64,000 nt of DNA. It comes from Leishmania martiniquensis. Lineage: Eukaryota > Euglenozoa > Kinetoplastea > Trypanosomatida > Trypanosomatidae. Made by a program: the position numbers and the translations under genes. Location: NCBI RefSeq assembly GCF_017916325.1, contig NC_090151.1:619489-683488 (forward strand). The letters are read 5' to 3'. Shown piece by piece: positions 51,029 to 60,475 of the stretch. The notes under the pieces were generated by a model that searched no databases, was not told where the DNA came from, and saw only the letters and a list, made by a program, of their open reading frames with translations. Numbering within the stretch: the stretch's first letter is position 1; each line of letters begins with the position of its first letter.

Positions 51029-54000
51029 ATGAGGCGGCCAGCAAGCGCTACACCAGTTCGCAGCGAGGTGGGGGCGGCATTCAAGCATGAAATTCATGCA
51101 AAGGCAACCTCGCTGAGTAACGCCTGCCAGGACCGCTCCGCCAGTTCCAATGGAAGCCGGTGGGCAACCGAATGTCGACTGGCGATTTCCAAGAACCCGT
51201 CGTTCCCGATTCAACAGACTGCCCCCAAGCCTTACCTGGCTGCGTGCGCAGAGATCACACCGAAGGGGCGCAACTGGAACGCCGAGTTTCAGTTGGCCTG
51301 GGAGATGGAGAATCCTACCATCGAGCAAGCGGAGCTCCGAATGCGTCTTCTCCATCAACTTGAGCGCGACTTCGAGCAGGAGGCGGTGAGGACCGTTGTC
51401 AAGATTGTGCAGTTGGAGAAGGACATGCCGGCTGAGCTCCTCAACTTTGTGCAGTGCTTTCGGGTGCGCAACATTTTCTTTCGTATTTTACCGGACAGTC
51501 GCTCTGGCCGGAATTACATCGCCTCTTTACGTGGAATACTTCAGAGTGACAGCCGCCTTCTGTCGGTGCCACTCTCAACCATGTTCTATTACCGCGGCAT
51601 GCCTGTGCTAGCCCAGGCGCTAGTGCCGATGACTACACAACCGAAGCGACTCTACGGGGCTAATTCCACCAACGATGCCGAGGTTGGGGCGGAGCTTACG
51701 TTTATCGCAGAGGCGCTGCACATTCCGCTCCCCGACAGCAGCATGGAGGTGTACGAGGCATTGGATGGGCGCTACTACGTCACCAACTCGAACGCGACGC
51801 TGACGCCGCTGTTTGTGGATGATGCGATCATGAAGCGCCAGGAGATGCTACGGGTGTGCCCCGAGGTGGTCGAGGGCGCCGACAATACGATGGAGGTGCT
51901 AGACGATGAGGCCCTCCAGGACACTGTTCTTCAAGTTTGTTGCAGCACCACCCCCGCGACAGTCTCTACCACGCTCACTCAGGTGTGTGAGTGCCTCCAC
52001 GCCCGAGGTGTCAACCTGTGTCTTCTCAAGCAGGTTGTTCGCCGTCTGATGTTCGCCAACCACTACGATACACGTGCAGTGGAACAGGCAGTGCAGCTGC
52101 TTGCATGCGAGATGCTCTGCCGCTCGCTGAAGCAGGAGTTTTACATCGAAATTCAAGGTAAGCGCACAGCCTACGACGAGCTCTTTCTGACGCGCACCCT
52201 ATCCAAATACTTTGCATTAATATTTGCGCCTTCCTCCCAGTTTCGCGCCAACTTCTTCAACGTAGTCTCCAAAAAGTACGGCATCACCTCTGAGGATAGA
52301 GACCTTATCGATGTACTTGTCTCCTTCAGGGCTGAGTGGAAATCTCGCATAATGGACCGCGTGTGCCACCTGCTTGGCGCCACGATTCGCAAAGAGAACG
52401 GTGCCTTGCACGTAACATGGCGGCCCTTCGCCAATGCGTCTGTAATCCCACGATTAGTAGACCCGGAGGTGGCGATGCACTTGGCAGCGGTGTACGGTCG
52501 CACGCGCACAGATCCGCCACACTGGTACGCGTTCTGCCTGCCTCTCCGCTGGAAGGTGGCGTGCTGGCAGCGTAACTTTTCCGAAGCTCTCAGCCTCGTG
52601 TGGGAGAACGCCACCGCGCAGGAAAAACGCGCTGGTCCGCTGCAGCTCATTCGCTTGATGATGGAACGCTCGGTGTGCTACGTGTCCTTTCAAACGCGTG
52701 ACTGGCCACACATCCAGGATGGGCGTTCTCGATTCCCTGCGGTACTGGCCGGGTACGAGCAGTGGGCTAGCCAGAAAACTCAGGGGCGTCGCTGCATCGA
52801 GTACGGCTTTTGGCTCGTCGACATGGCACAGGCGCTTACGGAGGCGCCCGCACAGCTGCGCAGCTGTGTTGAGGAAGCCGTGCACTACTTTTACATCGCC
52901 ATCGCGCGCATGCCAGCTTACTTGCGCAGCGAGCACGGTGCGTGGCTGCACCTGCAACCGTACATAGGCCTGCTGCGTTGCAAAAAGCTGCTGCCCTCCT
53001 GCTCTGTGGACACGTGCGCTCTTGTGCAGCATTCGGTGGAGCTGAGCAAGGTGGGCTGGGCCTCCGATTTCTTCATCGACTATCTGAGGGAGCTAGGCCA
53101 GCAGCTCCAGTACGAGGGCAACTTTGAAGCCGCGATTCAGGCACTACTGACAGCAGTCTCGCTGTCGAAAGCGAAGCCGACTTTTGCGGCAGATTTGCAT
53201 ACGCTTCTCATGGATGCCGCCCACGTCTACCGCTCGTGGGATCTTCGCATGCACGCTGATGCGTGCATAGCGCTTACGAAAGAGGCGATCAGCCACGCCG
53301 CCCAGTGCTACGGTCTGGAGAGTCGTGCATATGGGGTCGTCCTCAATCACCGTGGCGCCATCGAGCTCGACCTCGGCTGGCTCGACAACGCCGAGGAGAC
53401 GCTGCGCGCCGCGGGCGCCGCCTTGAACGCCGCTGGTATTTCACATGGCGACCCCGACTATGTCGCCTACATGCGTAACGTCGAGACGCTGAGGAGGCGG
53501 CGGCGTTCGAGTCAGCCACCGCCTCCCCCTCTCCACCCGTTTCTGCGCCGCTTCCCTTTCTTGGAGTCCGCCTGCCACGGCGTCCCATGGGACGACATTC
53601 GCCCTCTCGAGGACCATCGCTTTGCGGAGTTGGCGCGACGCCGTGCACAGGAGGTCGACGGCACCAAAGAGGCGTATTGTCTGGAGGCCGACATGAAGCA
53701 GCGAGTCGGTGAATTGTTTCGAGTCCTGTTGTCTGGCGCCACGCTCAAGCAGTACCCATTTCTGCCAGCTCAGCTGGAGGGAGTGTACGTGGAGGGGCTT
53801 TCGCTTCCGCACGACCGAATCTTTCTCGAGCTGGCGACGCAGTGGCACCGTATGCCGGCAGCCTCTCCGGCCCAGCAACTGCAGGAGCGCCTCATACTCG
53901 CATACGTAGTCGTCAAGGCCCGGCGCACCACAGGCCGCCGCGCTTACGAGCATCACATAGAGGATACCTTCTTGAAGCTTTTCGGCACAACCGTGAACGC

Positions 54001-57000
54001 GATGCTTCCAGTGGATTTCTCTGAGGTGGTGGAGGACGCTGAGGTGCAGTCTCTGATGCACGAATATGAGCAGATGAAGGCACACTGCGCACACGAGGCG
54101 GAGTTGGATGAGGCCCAGGCGCGTATTGGCCGCCGTGTCGAGGCTTTTGAGTCAGAGCAGTGGGGCTGGCGACAGTCTATCTCGGCATGGGTATCAGATG
54201 GATTGCTACACTCCTGCTTCCTGCGTGACTTGTCTCGAGACGGCGCACTTCGCGACTTGCTAGCCGCGCGCCAACACGCCGCACGCACTGGACATGATGT
54301 GATGCCGTGTGACGTTCTGGAGGCTCGCATTGCAGCCCTGTGCATGTCGATCTGGGAGCGCGGACAGCTCGATCGTCTGTACTGCCGCTCTGAGTCTTAC
54401 CAGCTGCAGCAACGCTACCGTCTGTCCTCCCCGCGGGTGCATCTCCAGCCCCTCAGCGCCATCTTTGAAGATCTGCTGGAGCCGTGGAGCACAAGTCTGT
54501 ATGCCTCAGAAAACCTAGACAACCGAGATTCCATAGTAGCCGCGGTACACCGGCGCGCCAGGCTGAACGTTGATGCTGAATACCTCGAGCAATGGTATCC
54601 GGGCCTCCGTGAGACGCAGTGCCCGACTTGGATGCTGGTCGGTCTGCCACATCGCTTCGATGCAGCATACCAGCGTGAACAAGTGAGGTGGCGAAAGAGC
54701 GATGCCAGCGAAAGCACGGAGGCATTGACACACCTCCGCCAGTACCTGGCCTTTACCGAGACGCGCGCCCACAAGGCTCGCGTTGGCACTATGCGGCTCC
54801 GTATCCGAACCGAAGCGATGTACTCCTTTTTGCGGACTCGCTACGACGGTGTGCATGTGCTGGACTTGACCTTGGGCGACGACCGGGTCTTTTGTGAGAA
54901 GTATGAGGAGCACATGAGGCTCTCCAGCGAGGCGCAGCTCACTACACGACGGCTGCAATCCTGCGAAGAGCGCATGGCCGCAAGGGCGGCGACTGTGGCT
55001 CAGCAGCTGCGCCAACGTGAGGCCGCATTGCAGCAGCGTTTCGGCAGCTACCTGCGCAGCGGCGACAGCCCTCCGCAGTGGTCCAGTACTTTTATTGAGT
55101 ATACCCCTCGCGTCTTGCAGTGTGAGCAGTATCATCTCGCGCACACCATGGAGCCCCCAGGATCCAAATTGGCCCGCTATTCTGCGCGCTGCGCGCATGA
55201 AGTTCGAAGCTACATACGACACATATCACACGACCAGTTTCAGCGGCGCCTCTTGCGCGGGAGCTACGATGAAGAGATCGCTGAGCGTTACCCGTATCTC
55301 TCAATGATGCCTGCAGCGTCCATTTCGCTTTCCGCCATTCCTTTCGAGTGCCGCCATGAGTTTCGCATGCTGCACGCGAGACTCTTCACGCCGCCGCCAG
55401 ATACCGGGGCGACCCTGGATGACAATAAAGACACAAACAAGGTAGCAACGCCGGTATCGGCGCCGTTGCTATGTGCAGCTCTTCCCGCTTATCAGCAGAG
55501 GTTCGTTGCGGAAAAGGCGTGCCGGCTGGTGCGCATTGTAGAGGAGATGGCTGACGAAGAGGTCCGGGCTCAGCATCGATTACAGAAAGCGCTTCCCGGC
55601 TTCCCCCACGCTGTTCTCGGGGTCCCGGCGACGCAGCTAATACTTTCCCCCAGCTTCGAGCAGCAGTGGCTCCAAGCGGCAAAGGAGGGATTTCATGGGC
55701 CTTTCGCACCAGAGATGTTCTCCACGCTGGTGCAGTGCGCCATGTCCGCTCGTGCCCTGACACTTGCAAGGCAATACGTTGACGAGTTGAGCCTTACATC
55801 GCAGCCGTTTCTCCTTTACCCCACACGCCAGTGTGTATCGCTACGTCACCTCCCCCTGCGCGGCGATAGACGGTATGCCGCACTACTCGACCATTACAGC
55901 GCGCTCCTCGGACGAAGCCCCGCTACGTCACTGAAAAGCGCTCTTCAGCGTGTACGCCTCGCGGCCCGCGCGGATCAGCTTGCCATTCGGGCAACTCGGC
56001 AGTGGCACAGCCTGCTTCGCCAGTTCCATCAGCCCCCCGAGCTTAACGAAGACCAGCTCGCATACCTGCAACAGCACCCAGAGATCCTTGAAAGTGCACC
56101 GCGACAAGGAAACGGGCGAATCAACCCAGGAACGACTCAGGCCATTGTCAACGAGCTAGAGAATCAGCAGAGACAGGACACAGAGGAAGCCCTTTCCCAG
56201 GCACAGCTTGACAGCGATTGGCCCTACCTTCACCCAGTCACACCCATCGATGACGTAGCGGCACATTCCACGGCTGTCCGCCCCTCGCGACAAGCTCCGC
56301 CGACCCACAGCCGAACAGCAATATTCCCAGAAGGCGGCAAGGTCAAGTACAAGGAGCGCCATTACAAAAAAGGTCCAGCTCTTCAATCACCGTCAACAGA
56401 ACCTCAAAGACACACGCATAGCAAGAACCCACCACCGACACCAGAAAAACGCCTACCCGGAACGCCACCCAACAACAATAGCACCTTCCACGACACCCTC
56501 TCCCAACACCCCTTCCTGAGGCTGCACGACGAGGACGGGTGGCTGGAGGCGCTCTTGGCAGACGAGGCGTTCGAGAGGCTGAGTGCGGAGCACGCGGAGC
56601 TGTCGTGCGACCCTGCGAAGAACGCTGCCGCGCTGCGCACGGCGGAGGACGCGATGAACGAGCGCGGAGACGCTGTGGCGGAGGCGCTGCGGCGCGCCGC
56701 TGCGCTGCGGGACCTGGCGGCGCGCTACCCTTTCCTGAGGCTGCACGACGAGGACGGGTGGCTGGAGGCGCTCTTGGCAGACGAGGCGTTCGAGAGGCTG
56801 AGTGCGGAGCACGCGGAGCTGTCGTGCGACCCTGCGAAGAACGCTGCCGCGCTGCGCACGGCGGAGGACGCGATGAACGAGCGCGGAGACGCTGTGGCGG
56901 AGGCGCTGCGGCGCGCCGCTGCGCTGCGGGACCTGGCGGCGCGCTACCCCTTCCTGAGGCTGCACGACGAGGACGGGTGGCTGGAGGCGCTCTTGGCAGA

Positions 57001-60000
57001 CGAGGCGTTCGAGAGGCTGAGTGCGGAGCACGCGGAGCTGTCGTGCGACCCTGCGAAGAACGCTGCCGCGCTGCGCACGGCGGAGGACGCGATGAACGAG
57101 CGCGGAGACGCTGTGGCGGAGGCGCTGCGGCGCGCCGCTGCGCTGCGGGACCTGGCGGCGCGCTACCCCTTCCTGAGGCTGCACGACGAGGACGGGTGGC
57201 TGGAGGCGCTCTTGGCAGACGAGGCGTTCGAGAGGCTGAGTGCGGAGCACGCGGAGCTGTCGTGCGACCCTGCGAAGAACGCTGCCGCGCTGCGCACGGC
57301 GGAGGACGCGATGAACGAGCGCGGAGACGCTGTGGCGGAGGCGCTGCGGCGCGCCGCTGCGCTGCGGGACCTGGCGGCGCGCTACCCCTTCCTGAGGCTG
57401 CACGACGAGGACGGGTGGCTGGAGGCGCTCTTGGCAGACGAGGCGTTCGAGAGGCTGAGTGCGGAGCACGCGGAGCTGTCGTGCGACCCTGCGAAGAACG
57501 CTGCCGCGCTGCGCACGGCGGAGGACGCGATGAACGAGCGCGGAGACGCTGTGGCGGAGGCGCTGCGGCGCGCCGCTGCGCTGCGGGACCTGGCGGCGCG
57601 CTACCCCTTCCTGAGGCTGCACGACGAGGACGGGTGGCTGGAGGCGCTCTTGGCAGACGAGGCGTTCGAGAGGCTGAGTGCGGAGCACGCGGAGCTGTCG
57701 TGCGACCCTGCGAAGAACGCTGCCGCGCTGCGCACGGCGGAGGACGCGATGAACGAGCGCGGAGACGCTGTGGCGGAGGCGCTGCGGCGCGCCGCTGCGC
57801 TGCGGGACCTGGCGGCGCGCTACCCTTTCCTGAGGCTGCACGACGAGGACGGGTGGCTGGAGGCGCTCTTGGCAGACGAGGCGTTCGAGAGGCTGAGTGC
57901 GGAGCACGCGGAGCTGTCGTGCGACCCTGCGAAGAACGCTGCCGCGCTGCGCACGGCGGAGGACGCGATGAACGAGCGCGGAGACGCTGTGGCGGAGGCG
58001 CTGCGGCGCGCCGCTGCGCTGCGGGACCTGGCGGCGCGCTACCCCTTCCTGAGGCTGCACGACGAGGACGGGTGGCTGGAGGCGCTCTTGGCAGACGAGG
58101 CGTTCGAGAGGCTGAGTGCGGAGCACGCGGAGCTGTCGTGCGACCCTGCGAAGAACGCTGCCGCGCTGCGCACGGCGGAGGACGCGATGAACGAGCGCGG
58201 AGACGCTGTGGCGGAGGCGCTGCGGCGCGCCGCTGCGCTGCGGGACCTGGCGGCGCGCTACCCCTTCCTGAGGCTGCACGACGAGGACGGGTGGCTGGAG
58301 GCGCTCTTGGCAGACGAGGCGTTCGAGAGGCTGAGTGCGGAGCACGCGGAGCTGTCGTGCGACCCTGCGAAGAACGCTGCCGCGCTGCGCACGGCGGAGG
58401 ACGCGATGAACGAGCGCGGAGACGCTGTGGCGGAGGCGCTGCGGCGCGCCGCTGCGCTGCGGGACCTGGCGGCGCGCTACCCCTTCCTGAGGCTGCACGA
58501 CGAGGACGGGTGGCTGGAGGCGCTCTTGGCAGACGAGGCGTTCGAGAGGCTGAGTGCGGAGCACGCGGAGCTGTCGTGCGACCCTGCGAAGAACGCTGCC
58601 GCGCTGCGCACGGCGGAGGACGCGATGAACGAGCGCGGAGACGCTGTGGCGGAGGCGCTTCTCTGCGAAGGTGAATTCGTAGAAATGGTACGACGGCTGT
58701 TGTATGATGAGTCTGAAGGGCGAGATGCAATTCGGTTGTGTGAGGCTGGAGAGCGTGCAACTGCCGCTTTTTTGTCTGTGAACTCTGAGGAAAGCCTGTG
58801 GCGAAGTTTTTTGATACTCCAGGAGAACCAGGAAGTGTCGAAGCTGCTGGAGGTTGTTTGGCGCTCTCATGCGGCTTTATTCAAAGGGCCACAGATGCGT
58901 TATCTGGACCTAATGGCACAATGCGAGAAGGAAGAGGCCCGAGCCTTTTTGGCTTTGTTGTCGGAGGAGGCGGCGGACCGTGAATCTGTGTCGCTAGAGT
59001 TTTTTATGGAGGAGGAGTTCGTTAACCGGTGCCAGATCGCTGCTTTGGAGGAGGCGGCTGCGCATATTTTCGTCGATGCCATGTCTTGCGACAGGGATAA
59101 GGCAATGTGCGAAGTGCTTTCACGTTTGCAACAGGGGCTCGCAGAATGCGAGAGAGGAGAGGGCGAGGCGCGCCGCCGGCTGGCAGAGTTGGAGGATGCT
59201 TCTTGGGCCCAGTTGACTGTCTCTGCGCTGGTGAGCGAGGAACTACTGATTCGGAAGGAGATTCAGGACCAGGAGAAGGAGTCTGCGGTGCAGGTCGTGA
59301 CGCAGGAGACTTATGAGTGTGGGCTCATTTTGCGTGAAGCGCGCTCGAGGCTTGCTAAGATATCCACGTACTGCGTGCAAGAGGAAGCAGAGACACGCAG
59401 CATTATTGAGCTGCGGGAGATGGAGATGCGCGAAGCCCTCACCCGAGCTTCGAACACACACGCCGAGGCAACTTTCAGATCAGCTCTTCAAAAGGGCTTC
59501 CTTTTTGAGGCCGAGGGGTTATCTCGAAGCGCTATCGAGGATGATGAGAACCTCTTCCGTCATTTTTTAGTAGAAGAGTGGAGGCAGATAGAAATGAGTT
59601 TAGCGGCACGGCAACAGCCTGCAAGAGAGGACTGCGACACGCAACCGGAACTTCAACGTTGTCCGGCCTCTCCAGCCGTCAAGGATAACGTGACTGACGT
59701 CACCATCTCCCTTGAGCATTTCGTTGCCCTTTTGCAGAGCGTTGGTCGAGGATATCTTCTGCGAAGAAAGCTGCAGAAGCGTTTGGAGAATCGGCGCCGC
59801 AATATCCTCAAGCAGGGCATGAGCCGCATTCTTGCGGAAGAGCTTATGCAGAGGCGCTCTATTCTCGGGGACGAGTACGTGCAACGTCAAGGACTGCGCG
59901 ATCAGTACACTTGGGCTGTACCCGCGCCTCTATTTGATGACCCGGTTGATCAGGTAATGCAACAGTTGGTGATGGCTGAGACGTCGGAGCGCGACAATAT

Positions 60001-60475
60001 CCTCAGTGACTATATGCTTACCCGTGACATTATTGAGAGGGCAGAGCACAAACATTTTCTTAAACTGAACACGCTCGTCTCGGTATCGGAGGCGCCTGTG
60101 TCCTCTGACGACGAGGAAGCAGACGAGACGCCTTTGTCTGGTTTTCTACAGTACACAGAGAGCACCTCGATGGATGGGAGTCGGAGGAATCGCTTCAGGA
60201 ACCGCTACAGAGGATTCGAGCTCGACGCCCTCGGCTGCTTCTTGCTCGACTACGAGAAGGACCTCAATCACATGCAGACGATGCTGACAAGCTACCGCCG
60301 TTATGTGGCCATGCTGCATGACCAACTCAAGGAAATTAGAGATCGAGCAGCACAGGAGGTCGTGCGGGGTGGCACAGGCGCCATGTGGGTGCCTGCGCGT
60401 CCGCTTCCCCTCGCAGATCTTGTGCGAGGCCCTAGCACCCAGTACGAGGGCAAGAGAGCTCAACGGGCTTTGTAG
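51029..60475 (+). CDS. giant CLU-domain protein with PFL repeats, a 73-residue tandem array and an IQ motif
   Basis: The gene encodes 3148 residues from an ATG at 51029. Residues about 80-420 form a CLU head: RNWNAEF at 81, YYRGMPVLAQALVPM at 187, LDGRYYVTN at 245 and RGVNLCLL at 326. About 430-830 are helical/TPR-like, with the tract NHRGAIELDLGWLDNAEETL. From about 845 to 1800 come diverged units of a PFL-type repeat: KQYPFLPAQLEGVYVEGLSL, YDGVHVLDLTLGDDRVF, ERYPYLSMMP and QPFLLYPTRQ. Residues about 1828-2544 are ten nearly identical 73-residue units. The remaining 600 residues are coiled coil rich in E, R and L, with an IQ motif (LQSVGRGYLLRRK, about 2900-2915) that could bind calmodulin. 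Whether it binds RNA like CLUH, or serves a cytoskeletal role like other repeat proteins, is not shown. The frame is unbroken. Confidence 0.85.
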   Translation: MRRPASATPVRSEVGAAFKHEIHAKATSLSNACQDRSASSNGSRWATECRLAISKNPSFPIQQTAPKPYLAACAEITPKGRNWNAEFQLAWEMENPTIEQAELRMRLLHQLERDFEQEAVRTVVKIVQLEKDMPAELLNFVQCFRVRNIFFRILPDSRSGRNYIASLRGILQSDSRLLSVPLSTMFYYRGMPVLAQALVPMTTQPKRLYGANSTNDAEVGAELTFIAEALHIPLPDSSMEVYEALDGRYYVTNSNATLTPLFVDDAIMKRQEMLRVCPEVVEGADNTMEVLDDEALQDTVLQVCCSTTPATVSTTLTQVCECLHARGVNLCLLKQVVRRLMFANHYDTRAVEQAVQLLACEMLCRSLKQEFYIEIQGKRTAYDELFLTRTLSKYFALIFAPSSQFRANFFNVVSKKYGITSEDRDLIDVLVSFRAEWKSRIMDRVCHLLGATIRKENGALHVTWRPFANASVIPRLVDPEVAMHLAAVYGRTRTDPPHWYAFCLPLRWKVACWQRNFSEALSLVWENATAQEKRAGPLQLIRLMMERSVCYVSFQTRDWPHIQDGRSRFPAVLAGYEQWASQKTQGRRCIEYGFWLVDMAQALTEAPAQLRSCVEEAVHYFYIAIARMPAYLRSEHGAWLHLQPYIGLLRCKKLLPSCSVDTCALVQHSVELSKVGWASDFFIDYLRELGQQLQYEGNFEAAIQALLTAVSLSKAKPTFAADLHTLLMDAAHVYRSWDLRMHADACIALTKEAISHAAQCYGLESRAYGVVLNHRGAIELDLGWLDNAEETLRAAGAALNAAGISHGDPDYVAYMRNVETLRRRRRSSQPPPPPLHPFLRRFPFLESACHGVPWDDIRPLEDHRFAELARRRAQEVDGTKEAYCLEADMKQRVGELFRVLLSGATLKQYPFLPAQLEGVYVEGLSLPHDRIFLELATQWHRMPAASPAQQLQERLILAYVVVKARRTTGRRAYEHHIEDTFLKLFGTTVNAMLPVDFSEVVEDAEVQSLMHEYEQMKAHCAHEAELDEAQARIGRRVEAFESEQWGWRQSISAWVSDGLLHSCFLRDLSRDGALRDLLAARQHAARTGHDVMPCDVLEARIAALCMSIWERGQLDRLYCRSESYQLQQRYRLSSPRVHLQPLSAIFEDLLEPWSTSLYASENLDNRDSIVAAVHRRARLNVDAEYLEQWYPGLRETQCPTWMLVGLPHRFDAAYQREQVRWRKSDASESTEALTHLRQYLAFTETRAHKARVGTMRLRIRTEAMYSFLRTRYDGVHVLDLTLGDDRVFCEKYEEHMRLSSEAQLTTRRLQSCEERMAARAATVAQQLRQREAALQQRFGSYLRSGDSPPQWSSTFIEYTPRVLQCEQYHLAHTMEPPGSKLARYSARCAHEVRSYIRHISHDQFQRRLLRGSYDEEIAERYPYLSMMPAASISLSAIPFECRHEFRMLHARLFTPPPDTGATLDDNKDTNKVATPVSAPLLCAALPAYQQRFVAEKACRLVRIVEEMADEEVRAQHRLQKALPGFPHAVLGVPATQLILSPSFEQQWLQAAKEGFHGPFAPEMFSTLVQCAMSARALTLARQYVDELSLTSQPFLLYPTRQCVSLRHLPLRGDRRYAALLDHYSALLGRSPATSLKSALQRVRLAARADQLAIRATRQWHSLLRQFHQPPELNEDQLAYLQQHPEILESAPRQGNGRINPGTTQAIVNELENQQRQDTEEALSQAQLDSDWPYLHPVTPIDDVAAHSTAVRPSRQAPPTHSRTAIFPEGGKVKYKERHYKKGPALQSPSTEPQRHTHSKNPPPTPEKRLPGTPPNNNSTFHDTLSQHPFLRLHDEDGWLEALLADEAFERLSAEHAELSCDPAKNAAALRTAEDAMNERGDAVAEALRRAAALRDLAARYPFLRLHDEDGWLEALLADEAFERLSAEHAELSCDPAKNAAALRTAEDAMNERGDAVAEALRRAAALRDLAARYPFLRLHDEDGWLEALLADEAFERLSAEHAELSCDPAKNAAALRTAEDAMNERGDAVAEALRRAAALRDLAARYPFLRLHDEDGWLEALLADEAFERLSAEHAELSCDPAKNAAALRTAEDAMNERGDAVAEALRRAAALRDLAARYPFLRLHDEDGWLEALLADEAFERLSAEHAELSCDPAKNAAALRTAEDAMNERGDAVAEALRRAAALRDLAARYPFLRLHDEDGWLEALLADEAFERLSAEHAELSCDPAKNAAALRTAEDAMNERGDAVAEALRRAAALRDLAARYPFLRLHDEDGWLEALLADEAFERLSAEHAELSCDPAKNAAALRTAEDAMNERGDAVAEALRRAAALRDLAARYPFLRLHDEDGWLEALLADEAFERLSAEHAELSCDPAKNAAALRTAEDAMNERGDAVAEALRRAAALRDLAARYPFLRLHDEDGWLEALLADEAFERLSAEHAELSCDPAKNAAALRTAEDAMNERGDAVAEALRRAAALRDLAARYPFLRLHDEDGWLEALLADEAFERLSAEHAELSCDPAKNAAALRTAEDAMNERGDAVAEALLCEGEFVEMVRRLLYDESEGRDAIRLCEAGERATAAFLSVNSEESLWRSFLILQENQEVSKLLEVVWRSHAALFKGPQMRYLDLMAQCEKEEARAFLALLSEEAADRESVSLEFFMEEEFVNRCQIAALEEAAAHIFVDAMSCDRDKAMCEVLSRLQQGLAECERGEGEARRRLAELEDASWAQLTVSALVSEELLIRKEIQDQEKESAVQVVTQETYECGLILREARSRLAKISTYCVQEEAETRSIIELREMEMREALTRASNTHAEATFRSALQKGFLFEAEGLSRSAIEDDENLFRHFLVEEWRQIEMSLAARQQPAREDCDTQPELQRCPASPAVKDNVTDVTISLEHFVALLQSVGRGYLLRRKLQKRLENRRRNILKQGMSRILAEELMQRRSILGDEYVQRQGLRDQYTWAVPAPLFDDPVDQVMQQLVMAETSERDNILSDYMLTRDIIERAEHKHFLKLNTLVSVSEAPVSSDDEEADETPLSGFLQYTESTSMDGSRRNRFRNRYRGFELDALGCFLLDYEKDLNHMQTMLTSYRRYVAMLHDQLKEIRDRAAQEVVRGGTGAMWVPARPLPLADLVRGPSTQYEGKRAQRAL
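56511..58661 (+). repeat. ten near-identical 219 bp tandem units inside the giant CLU gene
   Basis: The TTCCTGAGG anchor recurs at 56513, 56732, 56951, 57170, 57389, 57608, 57827, 58046, 58265 and 58484, every 219 bp exactly. The last unit is partial and ends near 58661. Each unit encodes 73 residues, starting YPFLRLHDEDGWLEALL and ending near AALRDLAAR. As 219 is a multiple of three, all units stay in frame. The only difference I could see is one synonymous C/T in the junction codon, T in units 2 and 7 and C elsewhere. Three long overlapping frames in other phases are by-products of the repeat. Confidence 0.95.

Noticed and set aside
56343..58870. Two 805-codon minus-strand frames and a 711-codon plus frame in another phase across the tandem array
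   Set aside because: They exist because a 219 bp unit (multiple of three) happens to lack stops in several phases. The first-phase reading is continuous with the CLU head and the coiled-coil tail, and the others give R/A/P-rich nonsense.
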